Part shown: positions 1 through 11,277 of the stretch, in pieces
How the letters are laid out: each line of letters begins with the position of its first letter
Numbering within the stretch: the stretch's first letter is position 1
Assembly (NCBI GenBank): GCA_964304625.1
Contig: OZ199840.1
Coordinates: forward strand, 6,448,001-6,512,000
Direction of reading: 5' to 3'
Length of the DNA stretch: 64,000 nucleotides
Source: Kudoa neothunni
Taxonomy: Eukaryota; Cnidaria
Made by a program: the position numbers and the translations under genes
The notes under the pieces: model-generated
Database searches by the model: none
Told to the model about the DNA's origin: nothing
The model's input: the letters and a program-made list of their open reading frames with translations, nothing else

Positions 1-254
1 TTCCGGTTAATCGAGCATAAACAATGTCTTGTGCACGCGCGGTTTTTTTAAATTTCTACTTAAAGGATTCTTTACTTGATTAACCCTTAAGCGATACCCT
101 ACGTGATTTTCTTAATTAGATAACCTGGGCTCGACGAGCCCATCCATTCAAAGAGAGGATTATCTGAATTAATAATGGTGTTACTTTAAATGTTCTATCT
201 TAATTTGTAGAAATATGAAGGATAAATAAAAATAAGGCAGTTTAACAAATAAAA

Positions 255-3200
255 CTAAAATTTTACGCATTCGCTACATGTTATAATTTGTTTTAAATGC
301 TCATTACATGCACAGCGTGTGCACTTTACGCAAGTTTGTTTGCCCTTCCGGCGAGTAGTCTTAGGACAGAAAATGCAACGCTTTCTTTGTTTAATGACGT
401 CTTTTTGAGATATACAAGACTGATTACTTGAAAAATTAAAGGCAGTGGCTATTTGCATGGATGGGAATATCTCCTAGAATATGTGAGATATTAAAAATTT
501 GATTTCACAATTACAATAGGCTATATTTGTCCTATATAAGTTTATAATTTTGTGTTAAATTTTAAATGGAGGGTTTGTCCATTAAAACCATACTTTAACT
601 ATCTGTCATGTACCAAAATTTTACTTTTCTTGATTTAATGACATTATTAAACGCTTGTACACAATATGTTAGTGAATTAAATTCTATTGTCTGCAATAAA
701 ATTGATTATTGTCATGTTAGACGTTGCGCACACAAACCATTGGTTGCATGCCTCCCATGGTCTCACAATTTTAATAATTGCCATACGTTGAGCGTTAATT
801 CTCGTTTTATCTAAATTTTATCATAAAATTCATAGATTTTATTATCATGCGAAATAATTATATAAGCTAAACCATTTGGTTACGTTGATTCTACACGGTG
901 AATTTAACATGAGAATCTCCGCGAATACCCCTTTTGAGAACTGTACTATTTAACTCACATTTCACTTAAATTAAAATATGCTAGATGTATCCACATTTAT
1001 TTCTAGCACATCTTTCTTCATAACGACTATACAAAATTCGTTTAGCTTGACTCGTAACAAATGCATGTATCGTATGATGAATTTGAATATTCGATCAAAT
1101 GGTTATTAAAATAATTCGTTGATGTTGCCCCTTGGCTGAGGGAAAAAATATGAACATTAATAACAGATAAATGCCAATGCCTCAGAAAGTGCCTTAAGAT
1201 GACGTTTGAATCTGCTCCCTTTTGATATGTACGTTTCATCTCTGTCAAATATTCCAACGCGAAAATAAAATAGGCAAGTATGGAATAAATTCAGAGAAGT
1301 AGAGACTTGTTATGAAAAGTTTCGATGAAATAGTTTGTAGTATTAACAACGATCAAGTTGCTTCCATATATGATGAATTATATGGGTACGGATTTTACAA
1401 TCTCGATACTTATTTTGATAAAAGATAGAAACTAATCGTAAGTGAATGGATCGTTTGCTAAGTTATGCTGAAAATTATTTTAAAATTGCGCAAATGATAG
1501 ATTGGAAACGTCGTTAAAAAGTTTTTAACTCCGCAAGAATTCTTCATATCGTTCTGTAACCTGAAATCCATCAGAATTGAAAGAAAACATATGGTTACCA
1601 AATATTTACAGTCATATAATACTATTAGTAACAACGAAACTTTTCATCAATTTTATACTAGCCTGGGCCTGGCACTTTAATGATCTAATATTATTATGGA
1701 GGAAACATCCAAAATAAAAATTTAAGGAGGAGGAAAATGAGTAGAGCGTCTATTATAGGCTTCCGAAAAAATTATCAAGAATTGAATTAAATTTTTTGCA
1801 AATAAAATTTTGGTTTATTATTGATTTAAAAAATGTGTCACTCAATGAATTTAATAAAACTAGTATTTTAACAAATCGATAAAATTATTTTCGAGCCAAA
1901 GAGCATAGAATTAAAACATTAAAAAGATAATTACAACTTACCGGTATAAACATCGTTCCATTAAAAAAATAAGAGGTATTTCGGTAGCCTCATTTTTTTA
2001 AAATATTTTTAGCCATCTGAATTAAATGCGAAAATTTGTTTCGTACGCATGCCTCATTCGAGTTTTTAAGTACGATTTGGTAAATAATTTGAATTAATTG
2101 TACTGAATATCGTAAATAACCTTTGAATACTGTTACTAACTCAAGAAAAATACGATTTATACGCATAAGAGATGGTAAACGTAAGGTTTTAATGGACAAA
2201 TTTTCCATTTAAAAGCATGAACAAAATTTTATAAAATTTTTTAGGATAAATATAGCCTATTGTAAATGTGGAATCAAATTTTTAATATCGCATATTCTAG
2301 GAGATATTCCCATCCATGCATATAGCCATGTCCAAAATTAAAGCCAACGATCTCCAGTGAGCGCTTTACTGCACGTTGACAACTAACCTTTAAATTTTCA
2401 CCTCTTCTTACTTGATGGGGTTTAATTATCGAGGCGGCCGACTCTAATAAAAGCTTATGCCTATCGTTATACTTTTTATGAACAGAATTATTTTTTGGTT
2501 ATACACTACATAGGAGTTAAAGGCTACCAAATCAACAACCTGATAAAAAAACCGCTACAGGCCAACGATTTGATTTTCGCGTACAACTGTAGGTAGACAC
2601 ACATTGATTGATAGTATCAATACCACATTTCTTGATATTACAGACTAGAATTGCATTTGAATTGGAATGGAATTCTGAGCTTATTTCTTTAGATCGATGT
2701 TCGGATGATAAAATAATTACGACCTTATTTTTCTTCGGGGCATACGATTAATAGTAAATTGCTTTTAAAATCCAAACAACGACGAATATAATGGTTTTGA
2801 TTTGTTTGTCATGAATTCTGATGAAATAAAGGTTCTACACTTTCAAACTGTCCCAAGAATTGACGTCTTACGTTGCTTTAGGTACTCAGCGAGCTTCCAT
2901 GTCGTGAAGTAATTTTCACAGGTGACGCCCTACCTGAGTCAAGTAGGTGGTTTATTAGGTCGGTGACAACTTTAAAACTCAGGGATTTTTCCCGGCTTTC
3001 ATTTTGTTGAACTATGTATGGGATGATGTTGGAAACATAACGTGTTTCGTTGTCACATACCATCCAAAATTTAGTTCCATATTTAACTGACTTTCTTGGC
3101 ATACACACCAAAAATTTCAACCGTCCTCTGAATGGATACAGCTGTTCGTCAACCGTGATATTGGATCCAGGGGTATAACTTTCTTTACAGATTTTGACGA

Positions 3201-3939
3201 AAGATTCGAATATATTTCTTACTGGTGAAAAAACGTCGTTGGATTTGACATTTTTTCTTAACCAATATTGATCGAATCTAAGGTAGAAACAAATATTTTT
3301 GAATCTCTCACTAGACATTGTAGAACGAAACAAGGGTCTATTGTGAATTTCGTGCCATAAAATCTTTGTGTCTTTATTATTCGGTTTATAAGTCCCAGAG
3401 AGTAAAAGTAATCCCAAAAAAGCTTGAAATTCAATTAAATCAACGGGTTTCCACTTTTCCCCAAGATTCTCAAATCACTTTTTGTTTGTGTATTCAATAA
3501 TATCTTCCACAATCTCGTTTTTCATGAAGTGATAAAAGGTCGTCTCTGGAGTCGTAGCATCAATATCATCAATCGGCGTTACAACAACATTATTCCTATC
3601 GATAATATTGTTTGCAGCTGTTCTTCCTAGTTTGGATTCAGACACCCAAACAATCGATTTATCTTTTGAAATAAAAACATTTTTTTCGTAGGTTGAGTTG
3701 TCACTAATCTGTATCGATTCACCGTTATTTTTGTTTCGACCTTTTTTTCCTTTAAAATGATTTCCAGATTGAACTCAAGAAATATTAAATATTATTTACG
3801 ATGAATGTTACTTACAACTCATATCCGAATCAGCTTATTCATATGATTTATTATTACATAAATATTCCGCTAATTCTGCAGAACTAACGCTTTCAGCAGC
3901 TGAAGATGAGTGTTTATATGAAACATCAGATTCTGCCAT
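255..3939 (-). pseudogene. piggyBac transposase relic
   Basis: The likely start is the ATG at 3937-3939 (MAESDVSYKHSSSAAES), an acidic/serine-rich N-terminus as in piggyBac transposases. The best-kept block is 2878-3417, a DDE_Tnp_1_7-type domain with the first catalytic Asp in TVDEQLYPFRGR. Downstream, 2340-2880 still shows the family's TINQCVSTY and RWPVAVFLSG-like segments, but in shifting frames with stops. The C-terminal cysteine-rich zinc domain is at 255-440 (RCIFCPKTTRRKGKQTCVKC, then an H and two more Cys) and is cut off from the rest by the MULE at 441-2333. Several frameshifts and stops make this a pseudogene. Excision and integration at TTAA is the family role. Confidence 0.85.
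441..2333. mobile_element. Non-autonomous Mutator-like element (MULE-MITE) nested in piggyBac
   Basis: Long terminal inverted repeats (about 120-150 bp) face each other at 441-590 and 2200-2333; the core GGATGGGAATATCTCCTAGA is shared. The left end begins GGCAGTGGCTAT and the right end, read inward, GGACATGGCTAT. A 9 bp target duplication, AAAATTAAA, flanks it at 432-440 and 2334-2342. It splits the C-terminal zinc domain of the host piggyBac transposase from the rest. Long arms plus a 9 bp duplication fit the Mutator superfamily. No transposase is seen inside; short ORFs there look random. The end sequence matches the MULE at 17388-24323, which could have mobilised it. Confidence 0.82.
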
Positions 3940-4156
3940 TATATTGTACCAGGAATTTAGAATTAACTTACACCACGAGCGTCATAAACGTACTTAACTC
4001 TGTTAACGTGAAGCCTAATTTGGACTTAAAATGAAGAAAAATTAATGCTAAGAATTTACGTGAATTTTTGACTAAAGAACCATAATATAGGGTATTATTG
4101 AGTATTTTATTGCGCAGGTGGGCTCGTGGAGCCCAGGGTTATCGATTAAGGGTTAA

Positions 4157-4894
4157 TAATCAATTTTTTACTATTTATTAAGTAAAATATTTTAATTTCT
4201 GCTATTTGAATTAAAATTGTTGACATATCTATTAACCGAGAATATGGAGACTTAAAGGAAAAACAGCACATAACTATGGCGGTTTTTACACGTCTACAAA
4301 GGAGTAAACTATTTTTTTAAATAATCGATAATTAATTTTTATTTAATATACATACAGGCATGTGTTCAGATATAGAAAAAATTTATATAAGAACTGGATG
4401 CTTAACTTAAGTTTTAAAGGGAAAATTTATTAATAAATAACCTAGAAATCTTTTTGTTTTAAATATTGCATTGGTATATATGCAACATTGTATATGTCGT
4501 ATGGTGAAGGGCGCTACTTTTTATCTAAAAATAAAATTTCAAATTTATTCTGAATAACGAGATTTCTGGATAATCGAGGTTTGGCTGTATTTAGTTTTTT
4601 AGTTATTATTTATTTTTTATGAGTTTTTTACTAGCTGATAACGTTACTTTTATTTTATGTACACTTACGGAGAACGTCGATCTATTCCGATAATCTCATA
4701 ATCACGATTAATTGGAGATTATTTCGTGTAATTAGCACAATATTCCAATGATTCCATTCATTCAAAAATTAGCGATACTTTGTATTCCTAATTAATTATT
4801 TTTCTACATACATTGGCGAAATAAAAAAGTGGAGTAATTTTTACCCAAAAAGTGTTAGTGTTACAGGGATACTGTTATTGAGATCGTTAGAGGG
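4157..4894. other. Intergenic; contains a decayed pogo-like end
   Basis: No coding signal. The stretch 4465-4593 resembles 14855-15058: both contain ACATTGTATATGTCGTA and end in a TIR-like GGTTTGGCTGTA / GGTTCGACTGTA. These look like the 3' ends of an old TA-inserting pogo/Tigger-type family. Confidence 0.45.
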
Positions 4895-5119
4895 TTAACC
4901 CATAGCGGGGTTTCGTTGCTTTTTCGGCTCTGACATAAAACCGCCATAAAAACTTTCATTATTCTTAAAATTTTATTATTTTTCAATATCAATTAATGAA
5001 TGCACTTTTTATTTATTATTACAATATAATTATAGTAAAAAATGTGCTTGTAAAGATATGATAATAAATAGCTCATACCTTGCGCTTAGGTTATAACGCA
5101 ACGAACAATCCTTTATATA

Positions 5120-5253
5120 TGTTACCGGCAATGTATGAAATTCAGGCAATATATAGAATGCCTAGCATTCTTAGGCAAAGTGTATAATACATGCGTTCTT
5201 ACATACTCTACCTAGGCAATCTATACAATGACTAGTTCTACTTCAGGCAATGT
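5120..5253 (+). repeat. Ginger2 left terminal inverted repeat with iterated GGCAAT motifs
   Basis: 134 bp arm. A motif close to AGGCAATNTAT occurs about five times at roughly 15-40 bp spacing (around 5126, 5143, 5170, 5212 and 5244). Such an array may be transposase binding sites; that is inference. Confidence 0.8.
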
Positions 5254-5368
5254 ATAAAAAATTAATTACCACCAAAAAGATGTTCGGGTCGTCATTTTCA
5301 CGTGATAATAGTCCTTGGGATTAGGTGACGCTACGTAAGTTTGTGCTCATTGCTGTGTGTTTGTAAAA

Positions 5369-7216
5369 ATGAACGGAAAAGATTCAAATGTAGCATTTGA
5401 AAAAGAATCTTGTTTGATTGAAATGAGAGAACTTTTCCTTACAGAGCTATCAAAAATGCGAACTACTGGTGCTAAAAATTGTGTTTACCTTACCGACGCC
5501 AGTTATGAACGACTAGTGAATGATGTGATAAGAGCAAAGTTAACAACAAAGAAAGGACCATGGGATTATTGGCTTCTGAAACGCTACGATGTGATGACGA
5601 TAGAGAAAAAAAGCAACTTGTTCTTTCCTGTCAAAGAAGGGGTCCGTTCTATTCAGTTTTACGTCAGTGATTCTGAATTATTTGATGTTATTCATGACGC
5701 TCATGTAGTTATTGGACATGGAGGACGAGACAGAATGTTAAAGGAGCTTCGACCAAAATTTAAAAACATTACCCGTCGTGATATTGAATTGTACATTCAA
5801 CTTTGCCAGGCATGCCAGAAGAAACAAAAAGGCATGAAGAAAGGCATTGTAGTGAAACCGATGGTATTTTCGGATTTCAATTCCCGCTGTCAGGTGGATC
5901 TAATTGATTTCCAATCCCATCCTGATAAAGAATACAAATTTATAATGGTATATCAAGATCATTTTACTAAGTTTGTTGTTTTACAGGCTATTAAATCAAA
6001 AACAGCTGAAGAAGTAGCGTTTAATTTAATAGACATATTCACATTACTGGGAGCTCCATCGATATTGCAGTCAGATAACAGTCGAGAATTTGCCAATAAG
6101 GTAATCACAAACCTGAAGAAATACTGGCCGACATGGAAGATTGTTCATGGAAAGCCGCGACATTCTCAAAGTCAGGGTAGTGTTGAGCGAGCTAACCAAG
6201 ATATCGAAAACATGTTGTCTACTTGGATGCAAGACGAAAAAACCAACAGATGGAGTGAAGGAATACGTTTCGTCCAACTTATGAAAAATAGAGCTTTCCA
6301 TTCTGGGATTCAAAGAACACCTTACGAAGCTCTCTTTGGCTGCAAAGTTAAAGTTGGTCCCACTACATCTTCCATACCTCAAGATGTTTTATTCGGTATA
6401 CACACTGAAGAAGAATTAGAAATAATAATTGAAAATATGCACACAATAGAGCTAGAAGATGTGAACCATGTGACCGAAGAAATGAGCGTTACTCCACAGA
6501 ACCCTGTTGAGATTTCTGAATACGAAATGGAAAAACAATGCTACAATGAAGAGATATGTACTCAAGAATCTGAAAATTCTTCCGTGTGTTGTGTATGCTT
6601 AAAAGCAAGTACTGGTGCACATACTTGCATTAAGTGTGGCCGAAGCGCCCATTTAATCTGTGAGGAAACTCTAAAAGACGACAATGGTGAAACAATTGAA
6701 GGTTATGGTGTTGGTATCTGCTGCACTATTTGTTTTAACATTGAAAATGCGGAAAAACATAAGAAGCTGTCTATGTTGAGCCTAGAGATTCAAGCAAAAA
6801 AAATGAAAATGGCTTCGGACAAAAATTTTTCTCCTGCATCTTTGGGCGATACTGTGCGCATTCCTATTCCTGATGTGGACAAGGGACGTGGTGATCCGCG
6901 AAATGTGTTAGCGGTGGTAATGGACCTTACGGATGATGGTTTTTACCGACTTGGAACTAATCAAGGAAGGTTAAAGCAGCTATACGCAAGATCACAATTT
7001 AGCATTTGCCAAAAGCGATTTATAAAAATTGTTGATGTCCCTGACCACGAAATACCTCTTCGCTCTGCTGCTACTTCTCAATCTACAGGAAGTGGTCAAG
7101 GATTTTTAAGGTGTATGTGTAAAACTAAGTGCCAAAATAACAAATGCCTTTGCCTCAAGAAGAATTTACAATGCAATTCAAAATGCCATTCTAGTCTTCC
7201 TTGTTGTAATAAATAA
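5369..7216 (+). CDS. Ginger2 transposase (gypsy-integrase-like, with PHD-like and CXC fingers)
   Basis: A 615-residue intact frame from the first true ATG (5369). It starts with an H2C2 zinc domain (DAHVVIGHGG ... LCQACQKK, about residues 115-155). An integrase core follows with the DDE triad visible: Asp in QVDLIDF, Asp in LQSDNSREF and Glu in QGSVERAN. Around residues 405-450 is a Cys/His-rich PHD-like finger (VCCVCLKA ... CIKCGRSAHLIC ... CCTICF). The last about 35 residues form a CXC/tesmin-type cysteine cluster (RCMCKTKCQNNKCLCLKK). This order is known from Ginger2 and the related vertebrate KRBA2-like proteins. It presumably cuts and pastes the element through its TIRs. No break is seen. 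Confidence 0.9.
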   Translation: MNGKDSNVAFEKESCLIEMRELFLTELSKMRTTGAKNCVYLTDASYERLVNDVIRAKLTTKKGPWDYWLLKRYDVMTIEKKSNLFFPVKEGVRSIQFYVSDSELFDVIHDAHVVIGHGGRDRMLKELRPKFKNITRRDIELYIQLCQACQKKQKGMKKGIVVKPMVFSDFNSRCQVDLIDFQSHPDKEYKFIMVYQDHFTKFVVLQAIKSKTAEEVAFNLIDIFTLLGAPSILQSDNSREFANKVITNLKKYWPTWKIVHGKPRHSQSQGSVERANQDIENMLSTWMQDEKTNRWSEGIRFVQLMKNRAFHSGIQRTPYEALFGCKVKVGPTTSSIPQDVLFGIHTEEELEIIIENMHTIELEDVNHVTEEMSVTPQNPVEISEYEMEKQCYNEEICTQESENSSVCCVCLKASTGAHTCIKCGRSAHLICEETLKDDNGETIEGYGVGICCTICFNIENAEKHKKLSMLSLEIQAKKMKMASDKNFSPASLGDTVRIPIPDVDKGRGDPRNVLAVVMDLTDDGFYRLGTNQGRLKQLYARSQFSICQKRFIKIVDVPDHEIPLRSAATSQSTGSGQGFLRCMCKTKCQNNKCLCLKKNLQCNSKCHSSLPCCNK

Positions 7217-7336
7217 TAAGTTATTGTTGTGCTTCGTTTGTGATTTTTCTGAAGGCTAATTTCGACTTCTTCTTGCGCTTCATTTTTGATTATTAACCAT
7301 TTTTTGACGAATATCTTTTTAAATTTGCATATTTGC

Positions 7337-7470
7337 ACATTGCCTGAAGTAGAACTAGTCATTGTATAGATTGCCTAGGTAGAGTATGTAAGAACGCATG
7401 TATTATACACTTTGCCTAAGAATGCTAGGCATTCTATATATTGCCTGAATTTCATACATTGCCGGTAACA
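7337..7470 (-). repeat. Ginger2 right terminal inverted repeat
   Basis: Reverse complement of 5120-5253, with the same iterated GGCAAT motifs; no difference was seen between the arms by eye. Confidence 0.8.
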
Positions 7471-8851
7471 TATATATAAAGAGGACTGTCGGTATGTTTG
7501 TTTGTGTGTGTATGCTCCTAAGTACGTATGTGCGGGTAATTTTTTCCTTATAGAGAGCCATATATAAAATTTTTATAAATTTTTGATATTTAAAAAAATC
7601 GTTTAATTGTTTTCGGACTACGAAAGTTTCCAAAAAGTATTTATGAAATAGTGATTTTGTCGTTTTAAAGTTTGTGTTTCGGATTAAATGAGTTCAACTA
7701 TAGGATTAGCACTTGCTTATTTCATGGTTATGGTCGGTTGAAGTTAACTATCTCCTTTATATGCCCCATCATATGTTCATTAACTGCTTCTATCTATCTT
7801 TATATATAAGGTTGGCGTTTCTATTTGGGTGTCTGTTTAAACACATTCCTTATTTGTGGAGTTTTAACGTATATGACTTGATAAGTATATTCTATTAATG
7901 GTTTTCAATGTGATAAAAAATTTATATATGTTTCATAAATAACGAATTCGTGGAGAATGTTGAAGTTACATTGATTGAAGCATTATAATGGAAATACCGC
8001 GTTCATAAGTTTCATTAAATCGTCCGCTAAGCTTTACGTGGTTAAATTCAATGCGGATGGTTGTACTTTTATTTCACCAAATTATTTAAACTGTTTATGA
8101 TAAAAGCGCATGTATGTTTATGCCGAGCTAAACGATGCTAATTTTAGCAATATCGATTAATTTTCATAAGTTTTCTTCCATCTCTTATTTTTTCTATTTT
8201 TTTATCTCTTAAAAGTTAGTGGTGCACCTAGTTACCGAGCCAGGCCAGAATTCGACTTTAAAAAATCCTCCGGGCCAAAAAATAACGTTTTAGATAACAC
8301 TTTAACGGGATTTAAATAATTCGGAATGAAAAAAATACAACGTTGACCTTAACTTGTTTAGCGTTGATGCCGAGCCACGAAATTTTTAAGTGGATGCAGG
8401 GATTGATACTTTCCTTCACAGAAATTATCATAATTTAAATTGCATAATCCAAATCGTTATAGTAAGTTGCTTAAAAATTTTTAGTTATTTTGTTTCTATG
8501 GGTTAATTCGAGATTTCAATATATTTTTTGAATGCTATTAAAAAATGCCTCTAGGCGAAATCTTCCCCAAGCAACGCTGGGCAGTTCGAACTAGTTTATA
8601 ACATTAATAATCTCTTTGAAGAGTATTTTTGTAAAATTTTTTGTTGCATTATAATCTAAGCACAAGGTATGAGTTATTTATTATCATATCTTTACAAATA
8701 CATTATTAACTATAATTATACTTTAGTAATAAATAACAAATGCATTCATTAATTGATGGGAAAAAAATAATAAAATTTTAAAAATAATGAAAGTTTTTAT
8801 GGCGGTTATATACCAGAGCCGAAAAAGCAACGAAAACCCGCTATGGGTTAA

Positions 8852-9913
8852 TGTACGAATTGTCAATATTATATGCATATAAAATATTCAATAAAATTCC
8901 ATAAGGCATAATTATTTCACCTTAAAACAGCTGTTTTTTGTATACCGCAAACTCAAACCTGCTATTGGAAAATCGAACGTCGAACGTCGGTAGCTTTTCC
9001 GCAAATTACGAATTCAACCGTAATTCATTAAAAATATAATACTCCAAAAAACTATTACACCCATGTTTTTTATTAATTATTTAATACGTGTATATAAATT
9101 ATAAATAAAATCTAAACATTGGACCCGTTATGTGTTAATATAATCAATATGCTTACACCTATCGATTATATTGGGCATGCGCGCCTATTCTGCTGCAAAC
9201 ATCTGATTTTCAGAACTATTCTATGTCTAAAAATAACGACAATAATGATTTATTAGATAATGCACAACGATAATTCCTCTATAACTTTTCAAATATATAT
9301 AATAAAAATCTCTTGCGGGGTATATCACGATTATACATAAAAATAAATTACATTGTTTTAAATGGCTCTATTTAGAATTTTTGTGTGCATTTTCCAGTAT
9401 AATAAATCATAAAAAATGTGCTTATTGAATATTTGAATGGATAACAACTTTAATAATTATAGTTAATTTCAAGAAAATGTTGAATTTTGAGCGCCGTGAA
9501 GGTACGATTTCCTCTCTTGTTCATTCAAACTTTGAATGAACATTAGACATGAAAACGTTGAACAAGTGACGCGTTGGATGTCACGTATCATGTTCTTTCA
9601 TGTTCCCGAATTTTTAATATCTCAACTACCCAAAATGAAAGGGAAAGCCGACAAATTCAAAAAACCACAGTAATTACAGGCAACAATTAATAAGAACAAA
9701 CAACTTAAGAAGCTCGCATATAATAATAAGCATCCACAAAAACTGAAAGTATATAAACTACGGAAACTTCTCCAATCAAATTCAGGGGGATAAGAATTAA
9801 GGCTGGAATCATAAAAACGTTAGTGTTAAAAAGTTATGGTTTGAACACACAAAAAAAAACGATCAACACAAAACAATTAAACTAACAGAGAACAACAATC
9901 AAATCATCACAAA
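8852..9913. other. Intergenic, AT-rich
   Basis: No exon, RNA gene or repeat end could be supported here. It lies 3' of the minus-strand PA28-gamma gene. Confidence 0.5.
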
Positions 9914-11277
9914 CTAAAACATGGTTCTGGCGTTTTCGGATCTTGGGCAGATAATTTTTTGAATATTCTTCGAGACAAGATCAAGAAGTGCGTACTATTG
10001 AAAGTCATTATTTTAATGTCATCAAAAACGTTATTTAGCGTAAAAAAATTATACATAGTAGACAGAAAGTTCTTTAAAAAGGAACCTATAATTAACAAAT
10101 TCTTTTTCATCAATCTCTTTGATGAGTTCTCTGTAGTCTTCCTATAAAACATAAACACATTACATTTATACATGCACAAGACAAAGTTAGAATGTAATAT
10201 TACAACAAAGGGATATTTCACCACTTTGGAGATAGCCTTAGATCTGGTAGCATGGTAACGGCCAAGCTGGTCCATATAAGTAGAGACATCACTCAACATT
10301 CGTGCAATCTCACTCACAATATCCTCCTATGGAATTTAAAAGTAATGTTAAAAGGTTGTTGGAGGAATGAAAAAATATCAACTTGAACAGAGACACCAAA
10401 GTTGTTACCATCTTCAATTTTGGGGATTTTTAGTTGAATCCAGGATTGCATCTAGACAACAAATATTAGGATGAGTTGATTTAGCGCAAAGTACGGCACT
10501 GAGATAGCCAATCATCTCACGTATTTCTCCCTTGAGCTTACTGCCAATGTCTACAACTGGCTAAATAGATTGGTTTAGATGGTAGGTGACAACAATAATC
10601 ATATAACACAAGCAATCAATTACTTGGCAGATAGGTACAACCAAATTTGATTCCAAAGCATGGGAACCATCCTTTGGCCTTTTGGCAGGTGCCGGCTAAT
10701 GCAAAAACACATTCAGTTCGAAAGAACTCACACATTAGCACAATTTAAGTTATATGGTACCTTATTTTCGTCAATAGTCTGAGCTTCGCTGTAGGTTCTG
10801 ATTTCTTTAACCCGCGATAACGACAACTCCGAACTCTAAACCGATCTAATTAGTTATCAAAACAAATCGTACGAAATCTACCTCAGCGTAAGCTCTGAGC
10901 TCAATAATTTTGCGTGGAAATTCTTCATTCAGAAAATGCATGACCTAAATGGGTATTCAGGTTGCGAAAAAAAATCACAACACTCAACAAATTTATGTCG
11001 GCAGTTTATAACCTACATCTTTATGTATACGATCCTTGATTTCGAGAATCTAAACGGTTTCCAGTAATCACAGGCAGACGATCTACTACAACGATATTAC
11101 CTCAGGACTAATCTTTCTCAATTCGCCACTCTAAAACAATGTTAAATGGAGATGAGACTACAACGTAAGATCGACTACCATTCCCTCCGTATAATCACGC
11201 GCAGGCTTAATACGCACGACTTTAGTACTCAACGTGTTGGTTTCGCCGATAATAGAACTGCAAGATTTCAAGGACAT
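9914..11277 (-). CDS. PSME3: Proteasome activator complex subunit 3 (PA28-gamma/REG-gamma), 11 exons
   Basis: Assembled by eye from GT-AG introns of 43-75 bp. Exons (minus strand): 11162-11277, 11101-11128, 11017-11049, 10882-10944, 10761-10835, 10624-10695, 10495-10560, 10383-10451, 10204-10326, 10055-10141, 9914-9994; total 813 bp, in frame, 270 residues. Diagnostic pieces are FLNEEFPRKIIEL (N-terminal helix), IPKIEDGNNFGVSVQ (proteasome-activation loop), LGRYHATRSKAISKVVKYP, EDYRELIKEIDEKEF and the C-terminal LVSKNIQKI plus PRSENARTMF. PA28-gamma forms a heptamer that caps and opens the 20S proteasome in the nucleus. The family is usually about 245-255 residues; starting at Met33 (MVVDLT) would give 238, so the first 32 residues may be 5'UTR or a lineage extension. 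The exon 1/2 junction is the least certain. Confidence 0.88.

Larger units (their letters stand above)
80..4156 (-). mobile_element. piggyBac-family DNA transposon (decayed, hosts a nested MULE)
   Basis: The element is bounded by TTAA at 80-83 and 4153-4156, with inverted ends reading TTAACCCTTAA from the left and the same inward from the right. Just inside each end lies a palindrome, GGGCTCGACGAGCCC at 127-141 and GGGCTCGTGGAGCCC at 4120-4134. TTAA targets and CCC-starting termini are typical of piggyBac. The minus strand carries a broken transposase. Removing the nested 441-2333 element leaves about 2.2 kb, normal for the family. The transposase is clearly dead. Confidence 0.88.
5120..7470 (+). 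mobile_element. Ginger2-type DNA transposon, looks intact
   Basis: It is 2351 bp long with 134 bp terminal inverted repeats that start TGTTACCGGCAATG and appear identical by eye. A 4 bp TATA duplication flanks it (5116-5119 and 7471-7474). TGTNR ends with a 4 bp duplication, plus one integrase-like transposase gene, define Ginger elements (DNA transposons whose transposase is related to gypsy integrase). It sits inside the 5' end of a Helitron, so it is the youngest layer of the nest. Identical arms and one uninterrupted long ORF suggest recent activity. Confidence 0.87.
5109..8594 (+). mobile_element. Non-autonomous Helitron (split by a Ginger2 insertion)
   Basis: The 5' end is TCCTTTATATA at 5109 and continues after the Ginger2 at 7471 as TATATATAAAGAGGACTG, matching the 5' end of the second copy at 61436-62479. 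The 3' end has the short hairpin CCCAAGCAACGCTGGG followed by CTAG (8591-8594), with T next. The 5' flank is A, so insertion was between A and T as Helitrons do, with no target duplication. Without the Ginger2 the element is about 1.13 kb and has no Rep/helicase gene. Confidence 0.83.
4895..8851. mobile_element. TTAA-type MITE with about 210 bp inverted arms (outermost of a nest)
   Basis: Inverted arms at 4899-5107 and about 8640-8847 begin CCCATAGCGGG at each end and are bordered by TTAA (4895-4898, 8848-8851). Removing the Helitron at 5109-8594 leaves only about 470 bp, almost all inverted repeat, so this is a non-coding MITE of the piggyBac type. The two arms remain easy to align across their length with scattered differences. 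Confidence 0.8.

Noticed and set aside
1042-2208. Short frames inside the MULE-MITE
   Set aside because: Low complexity and no MULE motif; the element looks non-autonomous.
9959-10317. Continuous 136-codon minus frame and an overlapping plus frame
   Set aside because: The minus frame is one true PA28-gamma exon read through an intron; the plus frame is its shadow.
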